A DNA stretch of 64,000 nt, taken from the NCBI RefSeq assembly GCF_003086695.1, contig NZ_CP025999.1, forward strand, positions 3,486,344-3,550,343, read 5' to 3'. Position 1 is the stretch's first letter. Each line of letters opens with the position of its first letter. Shown piece after piece: positions 18,634-26,705 of the stretch. Both the position numbers and the translations under genes were made by a program. The stretch is from Stenotrophomonas sp. SAU14A_NAIMI4_8. GTDB taxonomy: Bacteria > Pseudomonadota > Gammaproteobacteria > Xanthomonadales > Xanthomonadaceae. The notes under the pieces were generated by a model that ran no database searches, had not been told where the DNA came from, and saw nothing but the letters and a program-made list of their open reading frames with translations.

Positions 18634-19452
18634 ATGAAAGCCCTGCACTCCCTGTTCCTCGCCGCCGCGCTCGCCCCGGCCCTGCTGACCCTGTCCGCGC
18701 CCGCCCATGCCTGGGGCGCACAAGGCCACCGCCTGGTGGCCGAGGTGGCCGAAACCCGCCTGAACCCCACGGCCCGTGCCGAAGTGGACCGCCTGCTGGC
18801 CACCGAACCCGGCGCCACCCTGGCCAGCATCGCGCCCTGGGCCGACCAGCTGCGCGCCAAGGACCCCGGTCTGGGCCGCCGCTCGGCCGGCTGGCACTAC
18901 GTGAACATCGCCGAAGACGGCTGCCATTACGAAGCCCCCAAGCACTGCAAGAACGGCAACTGCATCGTGGAAGCCCTGAAGGCACAGAGCGCGATCCTGG
19001 GCGACCGCCAGCTGACCGATGGCGAGCGCCTGCAGGCGCTGAAGTTCGTGGTGCACCTGGTGGGTGACGTACACCAGCCGATGCACGCCGGCTACGGCCA
19101 CGACAAGGGCGGCAACGATTTCCAGCTGCAGTTCGGCAACCGCGGTACCAACCTGCATTCGCTGTGGGACAGCGGCATGCTCAACACCCGCAAGCTGGAT
19201 GACAGCGGCTACCTGCCGGTGCTGCGCGCACTGCCGGCGCCGAAGCTGGCGCGCCAATCCAACCCGCAGCAGGATCCGCAGCGCTGGGCCGAAGCCAGCT
19301 GCCGCATTTCGGTGCAACCCGGCGTTTACCCCGCTTCGCGCAAGATCGGCGATGAATACACCGCGCGCTACCGTCCGGTGGCCGAGGCACAGCTGCGGCT
19401 GGCCGGTGAAAACCTGGCCCAGCTGCTGAACCGCGTGCTGGGCACACGCTGA
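18634..19452 (+). CDS. S1/P1-type zinc nuclease, exported
   Basis: 272 residues. The signal peptide ends SAPAHA, leaving Trp as the mature N terminus followed by GAQGHR. In S1/P1 nucleases this free N-terminal Trp is a zinc ligand. Other ligands are visible: APWAD, WHYVNI, HLVGDVHQPMHAG and GTNLHSLWDSGM. It would degrade single-stranded RNA and DNA in the periplasm or outside the cell, possibly for phosphate or nucleotide scavenging. A metallo-beta-lactamase-fold gene follows after 9 bp with its own GAGGAGG site, suggesting co-transcription. Confidence 0.9.
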   Translation: MKALHSLFLAAALAPALLTLSAPAHAWGAQGHRLVAEVAETRLNPTARAEVDRLLATEPGATLASIAPWADQLRAKDPGLGRRSAGWHYVNIAEDGCHYEAPKHCKNGNCIVEALKAQSAILGDRQLTDGERLQALKFVVHLVGDVHQPMHAGYGHDKGGNDFQLQFGNRGTNLHSLWDSGMLNTRKLDDSGYLPVLRALPAPKLARQSNPQQDPQRWAEASCRISVQPGVYPASRKIGDEYTARYRPVAEAQLRLAGENLAQLLNRVLGTR

Positions 19453-19461
19453 GGAGGTTCC

Positions 19462-20262
19462 ATGTCGGTCCAGGTCCAATCCTTCTTCCACCGCGACAGC
19501 AATACCTTCAGCTATCTGGTCAGTGATCCGGCCAGTGGCGAGGCGGCGTTGATCGATCCGGTCCTGGATTACGACCCGGACACCGACGCCAGCAGCGACG
19601 CGCCCGTGCGCCCGCTGCTGCAGGCCATCGAACAGCAGGGCCTGCAGCTGCGCTGGCTGCTGGAAACCCACGCCCACGCCGACCACGTGTCGGCCGGGCG
19701 CCAGTTGAAGGCACGGTTCCCGCAGGCCACGCTGGCCATCGGCGAAGGCATCCGCGCCGTGCAGGCTACCTTCGCGCCGCGCTACGGCCTGGACATGGCG
19801 GCGCAGCACGCGCACTTCGACCATCTGTTCAGCGATGGCGAAACCTTCGCGCTGGGTACGCTGCAGGGCCGCATCATCGCGGTGCCGGGCCACACCAGCG
19901 ACAGCATCGCTTATCTGATCGACGATGCACTGTTCACCGGCGACTCGCTGTTCATGCCCGATGGCGGCACCGCCCGCTGTGATTTCCCGGGCGGCGACGC
20001 GGCGCAGCTGTACCGCTCCATCCAGCGCCTGCTGGCGCTGCCCGATGCCACCCGCGTGTTCGTCTGCCACGACTACGGCCCGGGTGGCCGTGCGATTGCC
20101 AATGAAACCACCATCGGCGCGCAGCGTGCGCACAACATCCACGTGCATGACGGCGTGGATGAAGCCGCGTTTGTCAGCGTGCGGCAGGCACGCGATGCCA
20201 CCCTGGCCGAACCGAAGCTGATGCAGCCGGCGGTGAAGGCCAATATCCAGGGCGGGGCCTGA
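19462..20262 (+). CDS. MBL-fold metallohydrolase, persulfide dioxygenase-like
   Basis: 266 residues. Metal ligands: THAHADH (69-75), PGHTSDS (His144), TGDSLF (Asp161) and VCHDY (His203). The opening FFHRDSNTFSYLVSD and the spacing resemble ETHE1/BigR-linked (Blh) sulfur dioxygenases more than glyoxalase II, because the glutathione-binding C-terminal domain is absent. Likely role: oxidation of glutathione persulfide in sulfide detoxification. No rhodanese or BigR regulator is adjacent, so this assignment is moderate. Confidence 0.75.
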   Translation: MSVQVQSFFHRDSNTFSYLVSDPASGEAALIDPVLDYDPDTDASSDAPVRPLLQAIEQQGLQLRWLLETHAHADHVSAGRQLKARFPQATLAIGEGIRAVQATFAPRYGLDMAAQHAHFDHLFSDGETFALGTLQGRIIAVPGHTSDSIAYLIDDALFTGDSLFMPDGGTARCDFPGGDAAQLYRSIQRLLALPDATRVFVCHDYGPGGRAIANETTIGAQRAHNIHVHDGVDEAAFVSVRQARDATLAEPKLMQPAVKANIQGGA

Positions 20263-20280
20263 GAGCAGCGGCCAGGGTCG

Positions 20281-20302
20281 GCCGGGCATGGCCCGGCGCT
20301 AC
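20281..20302. repeat. SMAG palindrome
   Basis: GCCGGGC-atg-GCCCGGC followed by GCTAC, the complement of GTAGC. A single GTAG-type element between two convergent genes. Confidence 0.75.
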
Positions 20303-20319
20303 CGTGTTCCTGTCAGGCG

Positions 20320-20883
20320 CTATCGGCCCTGCGTGCGCACCACGTGCTGGCCCTTCACGATTTCGAAGGTGAAGGCGTACTGCAGGGTGACCGCCACCGG
20401 TTCGATGCTGTCGGCGCCCTTGCAGTCGCTGCGGTCTTCGGGCGTGTTGCCGGCGGCGAAACGACAGACCGCCGCCGGGGAATACTTCCACTGCGCGACC
20501 GCGTCCTGCGCGGCCTGCAGCAGCGGGGCATTCTCCGTCGCTGCGCCCGCGCTGCATTCCGTGCGGTCGGTCAGCGGCGTGCTGCGTTCAACCCCGCCCT
20601 GCGCGTCCACCACCACCTGCAGGCAGACCGTGGTTGGCGGCAACGCGGTGCGTGGATCGCGCTCGCCCACCACCGGGTCCGGTGCCGCATACAACTGCGG
20701 CATCCGGTAGCCCTCGCTGGCGGCCAGCGCGTACGGCTGGACCTGCCCCGCACCACCGGCCGCATCGGGCTGCAGGCGCTGGTGGCCGACGCTCTCATTG
20801 CGGGTATCGACCGTGGTCAGGCGTTCATGGCTGGCGCACCCGGCCAGCAGCGCGGCTGCGATGCAGAGCGGTGCGCCCTTCAT
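20320..20883 (-). CDS. Small lipoprotein with a TonB-C-like fold
   Basis: 187 residues. Signal peptide with lipobox LLAGC (residues 11-15). The C-terminal half reads as a divergent TonB/TolA C-terminal domain: VCLQVVVDAQGGVE, then AAQDAVAQWKYSP, and a final VTLQYAFTFEIVKG strand. Four Cys in that half could form disulfides. It starts 8 bp after the M56-TonB gene, whose own C terminus has the same kind of domain, so the two probably act together at the cell envelope. Specific function unknown. Confidence 0.7.
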   Translation of the reverse strand: MKGAPLCIAAALLAGCASHERLTTVDTRNESVGHQRLQPDAAGGAGQVQPYALAASEGYRMPQLYAAPDPVVGERDPRTALPPTTVCLQVVVDAQGGVERSTPLTDRTECSAGAATENAPLLQAAQDAVAQWKYSPAAVCRFAAGNTPEDRSDCKGADSIEPVAVTLQYAFTFEIVKGQHVVRTQGR

Positions 20884-20891
20884 CGCTCCCC

Positions 20892-22145
20892 TCACTGCGC
20901 CTGTCCGCCGGCAGCTTCGGTGTTGTCCATGGCGTAGGTGATCGGGATGCGCAGCTTGCCCGCCACCGCCTTGCCATTCTTCATCGCCGGCGTGTAGGTC
21001 CATTTGCGCGCCGCTGCGATCGAGGCCGCTTCAAACACGCCGGGGTTGGTCGCACTTTCCACCTTCACGTCGGTGACGATGCCCTTGGCATCGACGGCCA
21101 CGATCAGGTTCACCACGCCGGTCTGGCGCTTCTCGATGGCGTCGGCCGGATAGCTCGGCGGTGACATCTTCTGGGCCTGGATCGGCCTGTCCAGGCCGGC
21201 CTTGGCAGCATCCGCCGCGGCGTGCTGGAACGGTTCGGCGCTGACCGACGGCGTGCCCGTCACCGCCCCCTGGCTGGCCCACGCCAACGCCGCCCCACCC
21301 ATGCACAGACCCACCAGCAACAGCTGGCCCGACACCTTCGACAATGCCTTCCGCTTCGACTGCTTCAACATGGCGATACGCTCCTTCAACTCGGGTTGGC
21401 TGCGCCAATGGCAGGCCATCGGCGCAACCGGGTGGACCAGCTGCGCCTTCAGCAGCGTGCTGGCGTAGAGACGGCGCTGCGAGGGCTGGGTGGCGACGGT
21501 GCGTGCATCGCAGGCCAGTTCCTGGTCGCGCAGGAAACGGCGCGCGGCCCAGGGCAGCAACGGGTGGAACCAGAACACCGTGCGCGCCAGCAGCAGGCCG
21601 CCATTGGCCCAGTGATCGCCGTTGCGGCGATGGCTGCGTTCGTGCAGCAGGATCAGCGCCTGCTCATGGGCATCGAACTGCTGGTCGAAGTGCGGGCCAA
21701 CCACGATGCGCGGCCGCCACAGCCCCACCAGCGCGGGCAGGCCGGGGTCGGCGCTGGCCTGCCAGCTGCCATCGTCACGCGCCTGCAGGGGGCCCAGCGT
21801 CTGCTCGAAACGGCGTTGCGCACGCAGCGCGCGCAGCAGCTGCAGGCCGGCCCCCAGCGCCCAGGCCACGGCCAGCAACCACGGCCACAGCGGCAACTGC
21901 GCGGCAGGCCCTTCCACGGTGCCTGGCACCACTTTGAATGGCAGCGTGGGCACGTGCTGCAGCACCGGCAATGCCGGCACGGGCAGCAGCAGGGCCAGCA
22001 GCAGCAGCGGCAACAGCCACCAGCTGCGATAGGCCAGTTCCGCACCGCCCAGCGTTACCAGCACGGGCCGCACGGCCGCCAGCAGCAGCACACCCAACGC
22101 CAGCCCCAGGCTGGCCTGCCACAGTCCATCGAGCAGCTCATTCAT
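20892..22145 (-). CDS. M56 (BlaR1/MecR1-type) membrane metallopeptidase with C-terminal TonB domain
   Basis: 417 residues. The N-terminal half has several membrane helices and the zinc site HERSH (168-172), with a possible glutamate ligand in DQELACD. This is the M56 peptidase core of BlaR1. A helix at about 266-285 leads to a periplasmic segment, and residues 315-405 form a TonB C-terminal-like domain (PPSYPADAIEKRQTGVV, then AARKWTYTPAMKNGK). The penicillin-binding sensor of true BlaR1 is missing. It overlaps the upstream BlaI-type gene by 8 bp. Likely role: membrane sensor-protease that inactivates the repressor. The signal is unknown. Confidence 0.85.
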   Translation of the reverse strand: MNELLDGLWQASLGLALGVLLLAAVRPVLVTLGGAELAYRSWWLLPLLLLALLLPVPALPVLQHVPTLPFKVVPGTVEGPAAQLPLWPWLLAVAWALGAGLQLLRALRAQRRFEQTLGPLQARDDGSWQASADPGLPALVGLWRPRIVVGPHFDQQFDAHEQALILLHERSHRRNGDHWANGGLLLARTVFWFHPLLPWAARRFLRDQELACDARTVATQPSQRRLYASTLLKAQLVHPVAPMACHWRSQPELKERIAMLKQSKRKALSKVSGQLLLVGLCMGGAALAWASQGAVTGTPSVSAEPFQHAAADAAKAGLDRPIQAQKMSPPSYPADAIEKRQTGVVNLIVAVDAKGIVTDVKVESATNPGVFEAASIAAARKWTYTPAMKNGKAVAGKLRIPITYAMDNTEAAGGQAQ

Positions 22146-22503
22146 CGTCCATCTCCTGGATCAGCTTCTTCAGTTCGGCAATGTCCTGTGCCGTCAGCTG
22201 CCCGCGCTCGCTGAAGTGGGCCACCAGCGGCGCCACCCGGCCATCGAACACGCGGCCGATGAAGTCCTGGCTCTGCATGTCCACCCATGCCTGGCGTTGC
22301 AGCAGCGGCAGGTACAGGTAGCGACGGCCGTCGCGTTCGGCGGCAATGGCGCCCTTGGTCAGCAGGCGGTTGAGCAGGGTCTTGATGGTCGGCTCGGCCC
22401 AGTTGCGGTGGGCCAGCGCGGCGACCACGTCGTCTGCGCTGCGCGGCGACTGCTGCCACAGCACCTCCATCACGATGGCTTCGGCTTCACTGATCGCGCT
22501 CAT
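22138..22503 (-). CDS. BlaI/MecI/CopY-family winged-helix repressor
   Basis: 121 residues. The N-terminal winged helix opens SEAEAIVMEVLWQQSP and includes EPTIKTLLNRLLTKGAI, the BlaI recognition region; a C-terminal dimerisation helix follows. Repressors of this type bind as dimers and are cut by the partner M56 protease. The start lies at the edge of an array of alternating half-sites (22503-22546), consistent with autorepression of the three-gene operon. No beta-lactamase or copper gene is linked. Confidence 0.88.
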   Translation of the reverse strand: MSAISEAEAIVMEVLWQQSPRSADDVVAALAHRNWAEPTIKTLLNRLLTKGAIAAERDGRRYLYLPLLQRQAWVDMQSQDFIGRVFDGRVAPLVAHFSERGQLTAQDIAELKKLIQEMDDE

Positions 22504-22546
22504 TGTTTACATCCGTAATCGACAGTTCGATTACGCGCGTAATCGA
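22503..22546. promoter_or_regulatory. Multi-half-site operator upstream of the BlaI-type gene
   Basis: Half-sites alternate in orientation every 12 bp: TTGTTTAC (degenerate, 22503-22510), GTAATCGA (22515-22522), TCGATTAC (22527-22534) and GTAATCGA (22539-22546), each separated by exactly 4 bp. The last three are perfect, giving two overlapping perfect palindromes. The array abuts the repressor start codon and faces the divergent gene at 22622, so it may control both directions. Confidence 0.8.
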
Positions 22547-22621
22547 ACGCGCTGTCAAGCCCCTCGACATGCGGTTCATCTGCCCCGGACCAGCATCGAA
22601 GCCACCGCCCACGGAGCCTGC

Positions 22622-23179
22622 ATGAAGCCGCTGCGCAAGAAGGACTACCCCGTCGAGGACGCACGCCGGTTCCTGGAACCGGGCCCGATCGTGCTGGTCA
22701 GCACGGCGGCGCAGGGCCAGCGCAACCTGATGACGATGGGCTGGCACATGGTGATGGGCTTCTCGCCGTCGCTGGTGGCCACTTATCTGTGGAACGAGAA
22801 CCACAGCTTCGCACTGGCCCGGGACAGCGGCGAATGCGTGATCAATGTGCCCGGCGTGGAGCTGCTGGATACGGTAGTGGACATCGGCAACTGCAGCGGC
22901 CGGGATGTCGACAAGTTCGCCCACTTCGGCCTGGACGCGCTGCCGGCGCGCGACGTGGCCGCGCCCCTGGTGGGCCAGTGCCATTCCTGCTTCGAGTGCC
23001 GCCTGTACGACGACAGCCAGGTGCAGTCGAGCAATCTCTTCATCTGGGAAATCGTGCGCGCACACGTGGCGCCGCGGCCGAAGCTGCCGCGCACGTTCCA
23101 CTATCGCGGCGATGGCCAGTTCATGCTGTCCGGCGCCGAAGTCTCGCGTCGACGGCGGTTCAAGCCCGACATGCTGTAA
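22622..23179 (+). CDS. Flavin reductase-like (FMN-binding split-barrel) protein
   Basis: 185 residues. Recognisable features of the flavin reductase domain: GPIVLVSTAAQGQRNLMTMGWHM (strand, then NLMTMGW contacts FMN), SGECVINVPGVE, and SNLFIWEIVRAHV near the end. Likely an FMN-binding oxidoreductase or FMN-containing protein of the DIM6/NTAB type; the partner is unknown. Divergent from the BlaI-type operon across the operator described, so it may share that regulation. An acetyl-CoA hydrolase gene follows after 34 bp. Confidence 0.8.
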   Translation: MKPLRKKDYPVEDARRFLEPGPIVLVSTAAQGQRNLMTMGWHMVMGFSPSLVATYLWNENHSFALARDSGECVINVPGVELLDTVVDIGNCSGRDVDKFAHFGLDALPARDVAAPLVGQCHSCFECRLYDDSQVQSSNLFIWEIVRAHVAPRPKLPRTFHYRGDGQFMLSGAEVSRRRRFKPDML

Positions 23180-23213
23180 TGCCCGCACTCCCCCGCACGC
23201 AGGACCTTGCCGC

Positions 23214-25166
23214 ATGACCGAACACCTGACCGACCTGGACGCCGCCGTTGATTGGCTGTTCGCGCGCGTGGACGGGCCGCTGCGGGTGGGTGCGCCGCTG
23301 GCGCTGGGCAAGCCGCACCGGCTGTTGAATGCCTTGTATGCACGGGTGGAAGCGGATCCGTCGCGGCCGCTGCAGCTGTACACCGCGCTGTCGCTGAACC
23401 CGCCCAAGGCGCGCGGCGATGGGCTGGAGGCGCGCTTCATGGCGCCGTTCGTGCAGCGCCATTTCGGCGAGGATTTCCCGCGCCTGGCCTATGCCGATGC
23501 CATCGCCCGCGATGCGCTGCCGGCGCATGTGCAGGTGGAAGAGTTCTACATGCAGTCCGGCGCGCTGCTGGGTTCGCGGCAGGCGCAGTCCAGCTACACC
23601 AGCCTGAACTACACGCACGCCGCCGATGCGGTGGCCCAGCGCGCGCCGCAGGTGATCGTGCAGAAGGTGGCCATGCGCCCGGATGATCGCCGGCTGTCGC
23701 TGTCATGCAACAACGACATCACCCAGGACACGCTGGATGCGATTGCCGCACGCGGCCTGCCGCGCCCGTTGCTGGTGGCCGAGATCGACCCGCAGCTGCC
23801 CTACCTGGGCGGTTCGGCCACGGTGGATGTGTCCTTCTTCGACCTGGTGATCACCCCGCCGCCGCCCTACCCCGCGCTGTTCGGCCTGCCGCGGCAGCCG
23901 GTGGCCGACGCCGACTACGCCATCGGCCTGTACGCCAGCACTCTGGTGCGCGATGGCGGCACGCTGCAGATCGGCATCGGCACCCTGGCCGATGCGCTCA
24001 GCCACGCGCTGGTGCTGCGCCATACCGACAACGCGCGCTACCGCCGCGTGCTGCATGCGCTGGACCCGCAGCTGGCCAGCCATCCGCTGGTGCAGGAAAT
24101 CGGCGGGCTGGAGCCGTTCGAGGTCGGCCTGTACGGCTGCAGCGAAATGCTCAACGAAGGCTTCCGCCGGTTGGTGCAGACCGGGGTGATCAAGCGCAAG
24201 GTGCACGACGATCTGGCCCTGATGCAGCGCATCGAAAACGGCAGTACGCTGTCGATCGACCACGCCACCCTGGCCGCCGAGGGTGAATACCTGCACGGCG
24301 CGTTCTACCTGGGTTCGCCGGAATTCTACGAATGGCTGCGCACCCTGCCCGAAGACGAATGCCGCGCGATCGGCATGCGCCGCATCAGCGAGATCAACCA
24401 GCTCTATGGTGGCAACGAGACGCTGGAGCGCCTGCAGCGCCGCCATGCGCGCTTCTTCAATTCCTGCATGATGGCCACCGCGCTGGGCGCGGCAGTGTCG
24501 GACGCGCTGGATGATGGGCGCGTGGTCTCGGGCGTGGGTGGGCAGTACAACTTCGTGGCCATGGCCCATGCCCTGCCGGAAGCACGCAGCGTGCTGATGT
24601 TCCGTGCCGCACGCGACGACAAGGGCCAGCGCGCCTCGAACGTGCGCTGGAACTACGGCCACACCACCATTCCGCGGCACCTGCGCGATATCTATCTGAA
24701 CGAGTACGGCATTGCCGATCTGCGCGGTTTGACCGACGAGGACTGCGTGCAGGCGATGACCGCCATTACCGAAGCGCCGTTCCAGGCCGCACTGCTGGAG
24801 CAGGCGCACGCCGCGCGCAAACTGCGTGTCGCGCAGCAGCCGGATCCGCAGCGTCTGCAGCGCAACACGCCTGCCGCGTTGATAGCGGCGCTGGCTCCCT
24901 TCCGCAGTGATGGCACCCTGCCCGACTACCCGCTGGGCAGTGACTTCAACGAGATTGAACAGGTGCTGGTGAAGGCGCTGGGCTGGCTGAAGGCGAATAC
25001 GCAGACACGCGGCGCGACGCTGCGCACGGTGTGGGATGCGCTGCGCCAGCCGGCCGGCGATGGCGATGCGGTGTATCTGCAGCGCATGGGGCTGCAGGCG
25101 CCGAAGGATTTTGGCGAGCGCTTGAACGCGCGGCTGCTGCGGCTGGCGTTGGCGCGCACCGCGTAA
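23214..25166 (+). CDS. Acetyl-CoA hydrolase/transferase family protein
   Basis: 650 residues, longer than the roughly 430-500 of typical family members. The N-terminal half matches the CoA-transferase first domain. The C-terminal half carries the acetyl-CoA hydrolase C domain: SVLMFRAARDDKGQRASNVRW, HTTIPRHLRDIYLNEYGIADLRGLTDEDC. The candidate catalytic glutamate cannot be fixed by eye. It should exchange or hydrolyse short acyl-CoAs. Start ATG 23214 is chosen because the upstream open frame overlaps the flavin reductase gene. Confidence 0.82.
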   Translation: MTEHLTDLDAAVDWLFARVDGPLRVGAPLALGKPHRLLNALYARVEADPSRPLQLYTALSLNPPKARGDGLEARFMAPFVQRHFGEDFPRLAYADAIARDALPAHVQVEEFYMQSGALLGSRQAQSSYTSLNYTHAADAVAQRAPQVIVQKVAMRPDDRRLSLSCNNDITQDTLDAIAARGLPRPLLVAEIDPQLPYLGGSATVDVSFFDLVITPPPPYPALFGLPRQPVADADYAIGLYASTLVRDGGTLQIGIGTLADALSHALVLRHTDNARYRRVLHALDPQLASHPLVQEIGGLEPFEVGLYGCSEMLNEGFRRLVQTGVIKRKVHDDLALMQRIENGSTLSIDHATLAAEGEYLHGAFYLGSPEFYEWLRTLPEDECRAIGMRRISEINQLYGGNETLERLQRRHARFFNSCMMATALGAAVSDALDDGRVVSGVGGQYNFVAMAHALPEARSVLMFRAARDDKGQRASNVRWNYGHTTIPRHLRDIYLNEYGIADLRGLTDEDCVQAMTAITEAPFQAALLEQAHAARKLRVAQQPDPQRLQRNTPAALIAALAPFRSDGTLPDYPLGSDFNEIEQVLVKALGWLKANTQTRGATLRTVWDALRQPAGDGDAVYLQRMGLQAPKDFGERLNARLLRLALARTA

Positions 25167-25177
25167 TCGCAGCGATG

Positions 25178-25263
25178 GTAGCGCCGGACCATGCCCGGCG
25201 GAACGGTAGCGCCGGGCCATGCCCGGCGCAACAGCTTCTGTGCCAACCAAGGTTGGCACCTAC
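25178..25263. repeat. Three SMAG palindromes in a row
   Basis: GTAGCGCCGGACCATGCCCGGCG (split here: 25178-25200), a near copy at 25206-25229, and an inverted one at 25240-25263 built on TGCCAACCAAGGTTGGCA and ending in CTAC. The last belongs to the same subtype as the array at 59429. Confidence 0.8.
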
Positions 25264-25293
25264 CAGAGCATCGCGGCACGCTATGCTGTGCCG

Positions 25294-25842
25294 ATGAACG
25301 ACGATTCCCGTTTCCTGCACGACCTGCAGCAACGCCAGGCCGCAGGCGATGACCTGCGCTATCTGTGTTTCTGGGGCCACCAGCCGCCGCGCAGCGGTGT
25401 GTCTGCGTCCTGCTTCAGCCAGTGGTACGACGCCGGCTTCGACATTGAGGGCGTGCACTACCGCACCGCCGAGCACTACATGATGGCCGGCAAGGCGCGG
25501 CTGTTCGGCGCAACCGTCCTGCTCGACAAGATCATCGCCAGCGCCACGCCGGACAAGGCCAAGGCGCTGGGCCGCCAGATCGAAGGCTTCGATGAAGCGC
25601 GCTGGGTGCAGGCGCGCTACGACCTGGTGGTGGCCGGCAACCGCGCCAAGTTCAGCCAGAACCCGGAACTGGGCGCCTTCCTGCGCGCCACGGCGGGTTG
25701 GGTGCTGGTGGAAGCCAGCCCGGTGGATTTCATCTGGGGCATCGGCCTGGCCAAGGACCACGCCGACGCGCACAACCCGGCGCAATGGCGCGGGCTGAAC
25801 CTGCTGGGCTTTGCATTGATGGATGTGCGCGAGGCGATGTAG
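25294..25842 (+). CDS. NADAR (YbiA-like) domain protein
   Basis: 182 residues. NADAR signatures: YLCFWGHQPP at the N terminus, SQWYDAGFDIEGVHYRTAEHYMMAGKA (read as SQWY, then TAEHYMM), and VDFIWGIGL near the C terminus. The family acts on ADP-ribose-linked compounds: YbiA hydrolyses riboflavin intermediates, and some NADARs remove ADP-ribose from guanine. Start 25294 is chosen because the upstream frame runs through a SMAG element. Its TAG stop is part of a GTAG palindrome shared with the convergent higA. Confidence 0.88.
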   Translation: MNDDSRFLHDLQQRQAAGDDLRYLCFWGHQPPRSGVSASCFSQWYDAGFDIEGVHYRTAEHYMMAGKARLFGATVLLDKIIASATPDKAKALGRQIEGFDEARWVQARYDLVVAGNRAKFSQNPELGAFLRATAGWVLVEASPVDFIWGIGLAKDHADAHNPAQWRGLNLLGFALMDVREAM

Positions 25843-25870
25843 CGCTCATCCACGCATGGCGTGGATCTAC
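25839..25870. repeat. SMAG element spanning the stop codons of two convergent genes
   Basis: GTAG at 25839-25842, stem ATCCACGC/GCGTGGAT around ATG (25848-25866), then CTAC at 25867-25870. The TAG of the NADAR gene lies in the left GTAG, and the TAG of higA lies in the right one. Confidence 0.85.
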
Positions 25871-26172
25871 TGCGGGCGGTTCAAGGCTTCGGGGAGATCG
25901 AGACGCGCGATCGCAGGATGCTCGCGATGTTCTGCCTGCCAGAGATCGTAGGCCGCTTGCATCGCCAACCACATCCGGGCATTTCCCAGACCGGCCAGTT
26001 CCAAGCGGTACGCCAGCTCGGCAGAAATGCCTGCATGGCCGTTGATGACCGTCGACAATTGCCCACGTGAGTACCCGAGGTGGTGCGCGAGCGCACTGAT
26101 GGACATCTTGATCGTCGGCAGGATGTCTTCGCGTAGCGCTTCCCCAGGATGGGGCGGATCATGCAGCGGCAT
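25867..26172 (-). CDS. higA: HigA-type antitoxin
   Basis: 101 residues. It begins with the HigA/VapI hallmark HPGEALREDIL, followed by an Xre-type helix-turn-helix (ISALAHHLGYSRGQLSTVIN, about residues 25-45) and a helix-rich tail. In intact modules HigA neutralises the mRNA-cleaving HigB and represses the operon. It lies 11 bp after the higB remnant, in the usual toxin-first order. Its TAG stop falls in a SMAG element. With the toxin frame broken, it may act only as a regulator. Confidence 0.88.
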   Translation of the reverse strand: MPLHDPPHPGEALREDILPTIKMSISALAHHLGYSRGQLSTVINGHAGISAELAYRLELAGLGNARMWLAMQAAYDLWQAEHREHPAIARLDLPEALNRPQ

Positions 26173-26183
26173 CGGATAGCTTC

Positions 26184-26461
26184 CTAGTGATAATCAAGGT
26201 AGTCGACCAGTTCAACATCGAGACCGCGGAAGCGAAAAACCAGTCGCCAATGCGCTGACACGCTTACCGTCCAGTATCCCTTGTAGCTGCCACGCAAGGG
26301 GTGCAGGCGATTGCCTGGCAGCCCCATGTCTCCAGGCGTATGGGCCTGGTCCAACTGGTGAAGCAGGCGCCGCAAGCGTGCAACATGATCGGCGCGGACA
26401 CCCGATGCGTCCCCCGCTCATAAAGTGTCCTCAGTCCTTTGTGCTGGAAGCTGACGATCAC
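26184..26461 (-). pseudogene. higB: higB toxin gene broken by a single-base frameshift
   Basis: From GTG 26461 the frame reads MIVSFQHKGLRTLYERG, the normal HigB N terminus. It then shifts at a run of five C/G (26411-26415). In another frame the rest is normal HigB: GVRADHVARLRRLLHQL, NRLHPLRG, YWTVSVSAHWRLVFRF and DVELVDYLDYH. Adding one base to the run (six instead of five) would restore about 92 residues, the family length. It is therefore a decayed toxin, a phase-variable one, or a base-calling error. The rest of the RelE-fold, including WRLVFRF, is intact. Confidence 0.8.
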
Positions 26462-26471
26462 CCCAGCACAC

Positions 26472-26490
26472 TGTAAGGCATCACCTTACA
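26472..26490. promoter_or_regulatory. Inverted-repeat operator of higBA
   Basis: TGTAAGG-N5-CCTTACA is a perfect 7-bp inverted repeat 11 bp upstream of the higB start, the size and place expected of a HigA operator. The rest of 26491-26658 shows no gene or clear signal. Confidence 0.6.
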
Positions 26491-26658
26491 CCCTGCAATT
26501 GCGCAATCATTGTGCACACGCGCCTCCAGGCCCAGAAGCTGGCTGGCTCTTGCTGCGGCCACCCGAGGATCCTGTTGTCGCAGGGAATGCCGTACCGGCG
26601 GAAGAGGCCATAGCGTCATCGACATCGACACGGCGGTCAGTGCCGATCGGAAAACAAG

Positions 26659-26682
26659 AAAGGCCGGCTTGCGCCGGCCTTT
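26659..26682 (-). terminator. Terminator of tkt
   Basis: AAAGGCCGGC / GCCGGCCTTT stem with a 4-nt loop, then CTTGTTTTC reading leftward, 23 bp past the tkt stop. Confidence 0.8.
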
Positions 26683-26705
26683 CCCTTTCTGCTTCGCGAC
26701 GCGGC

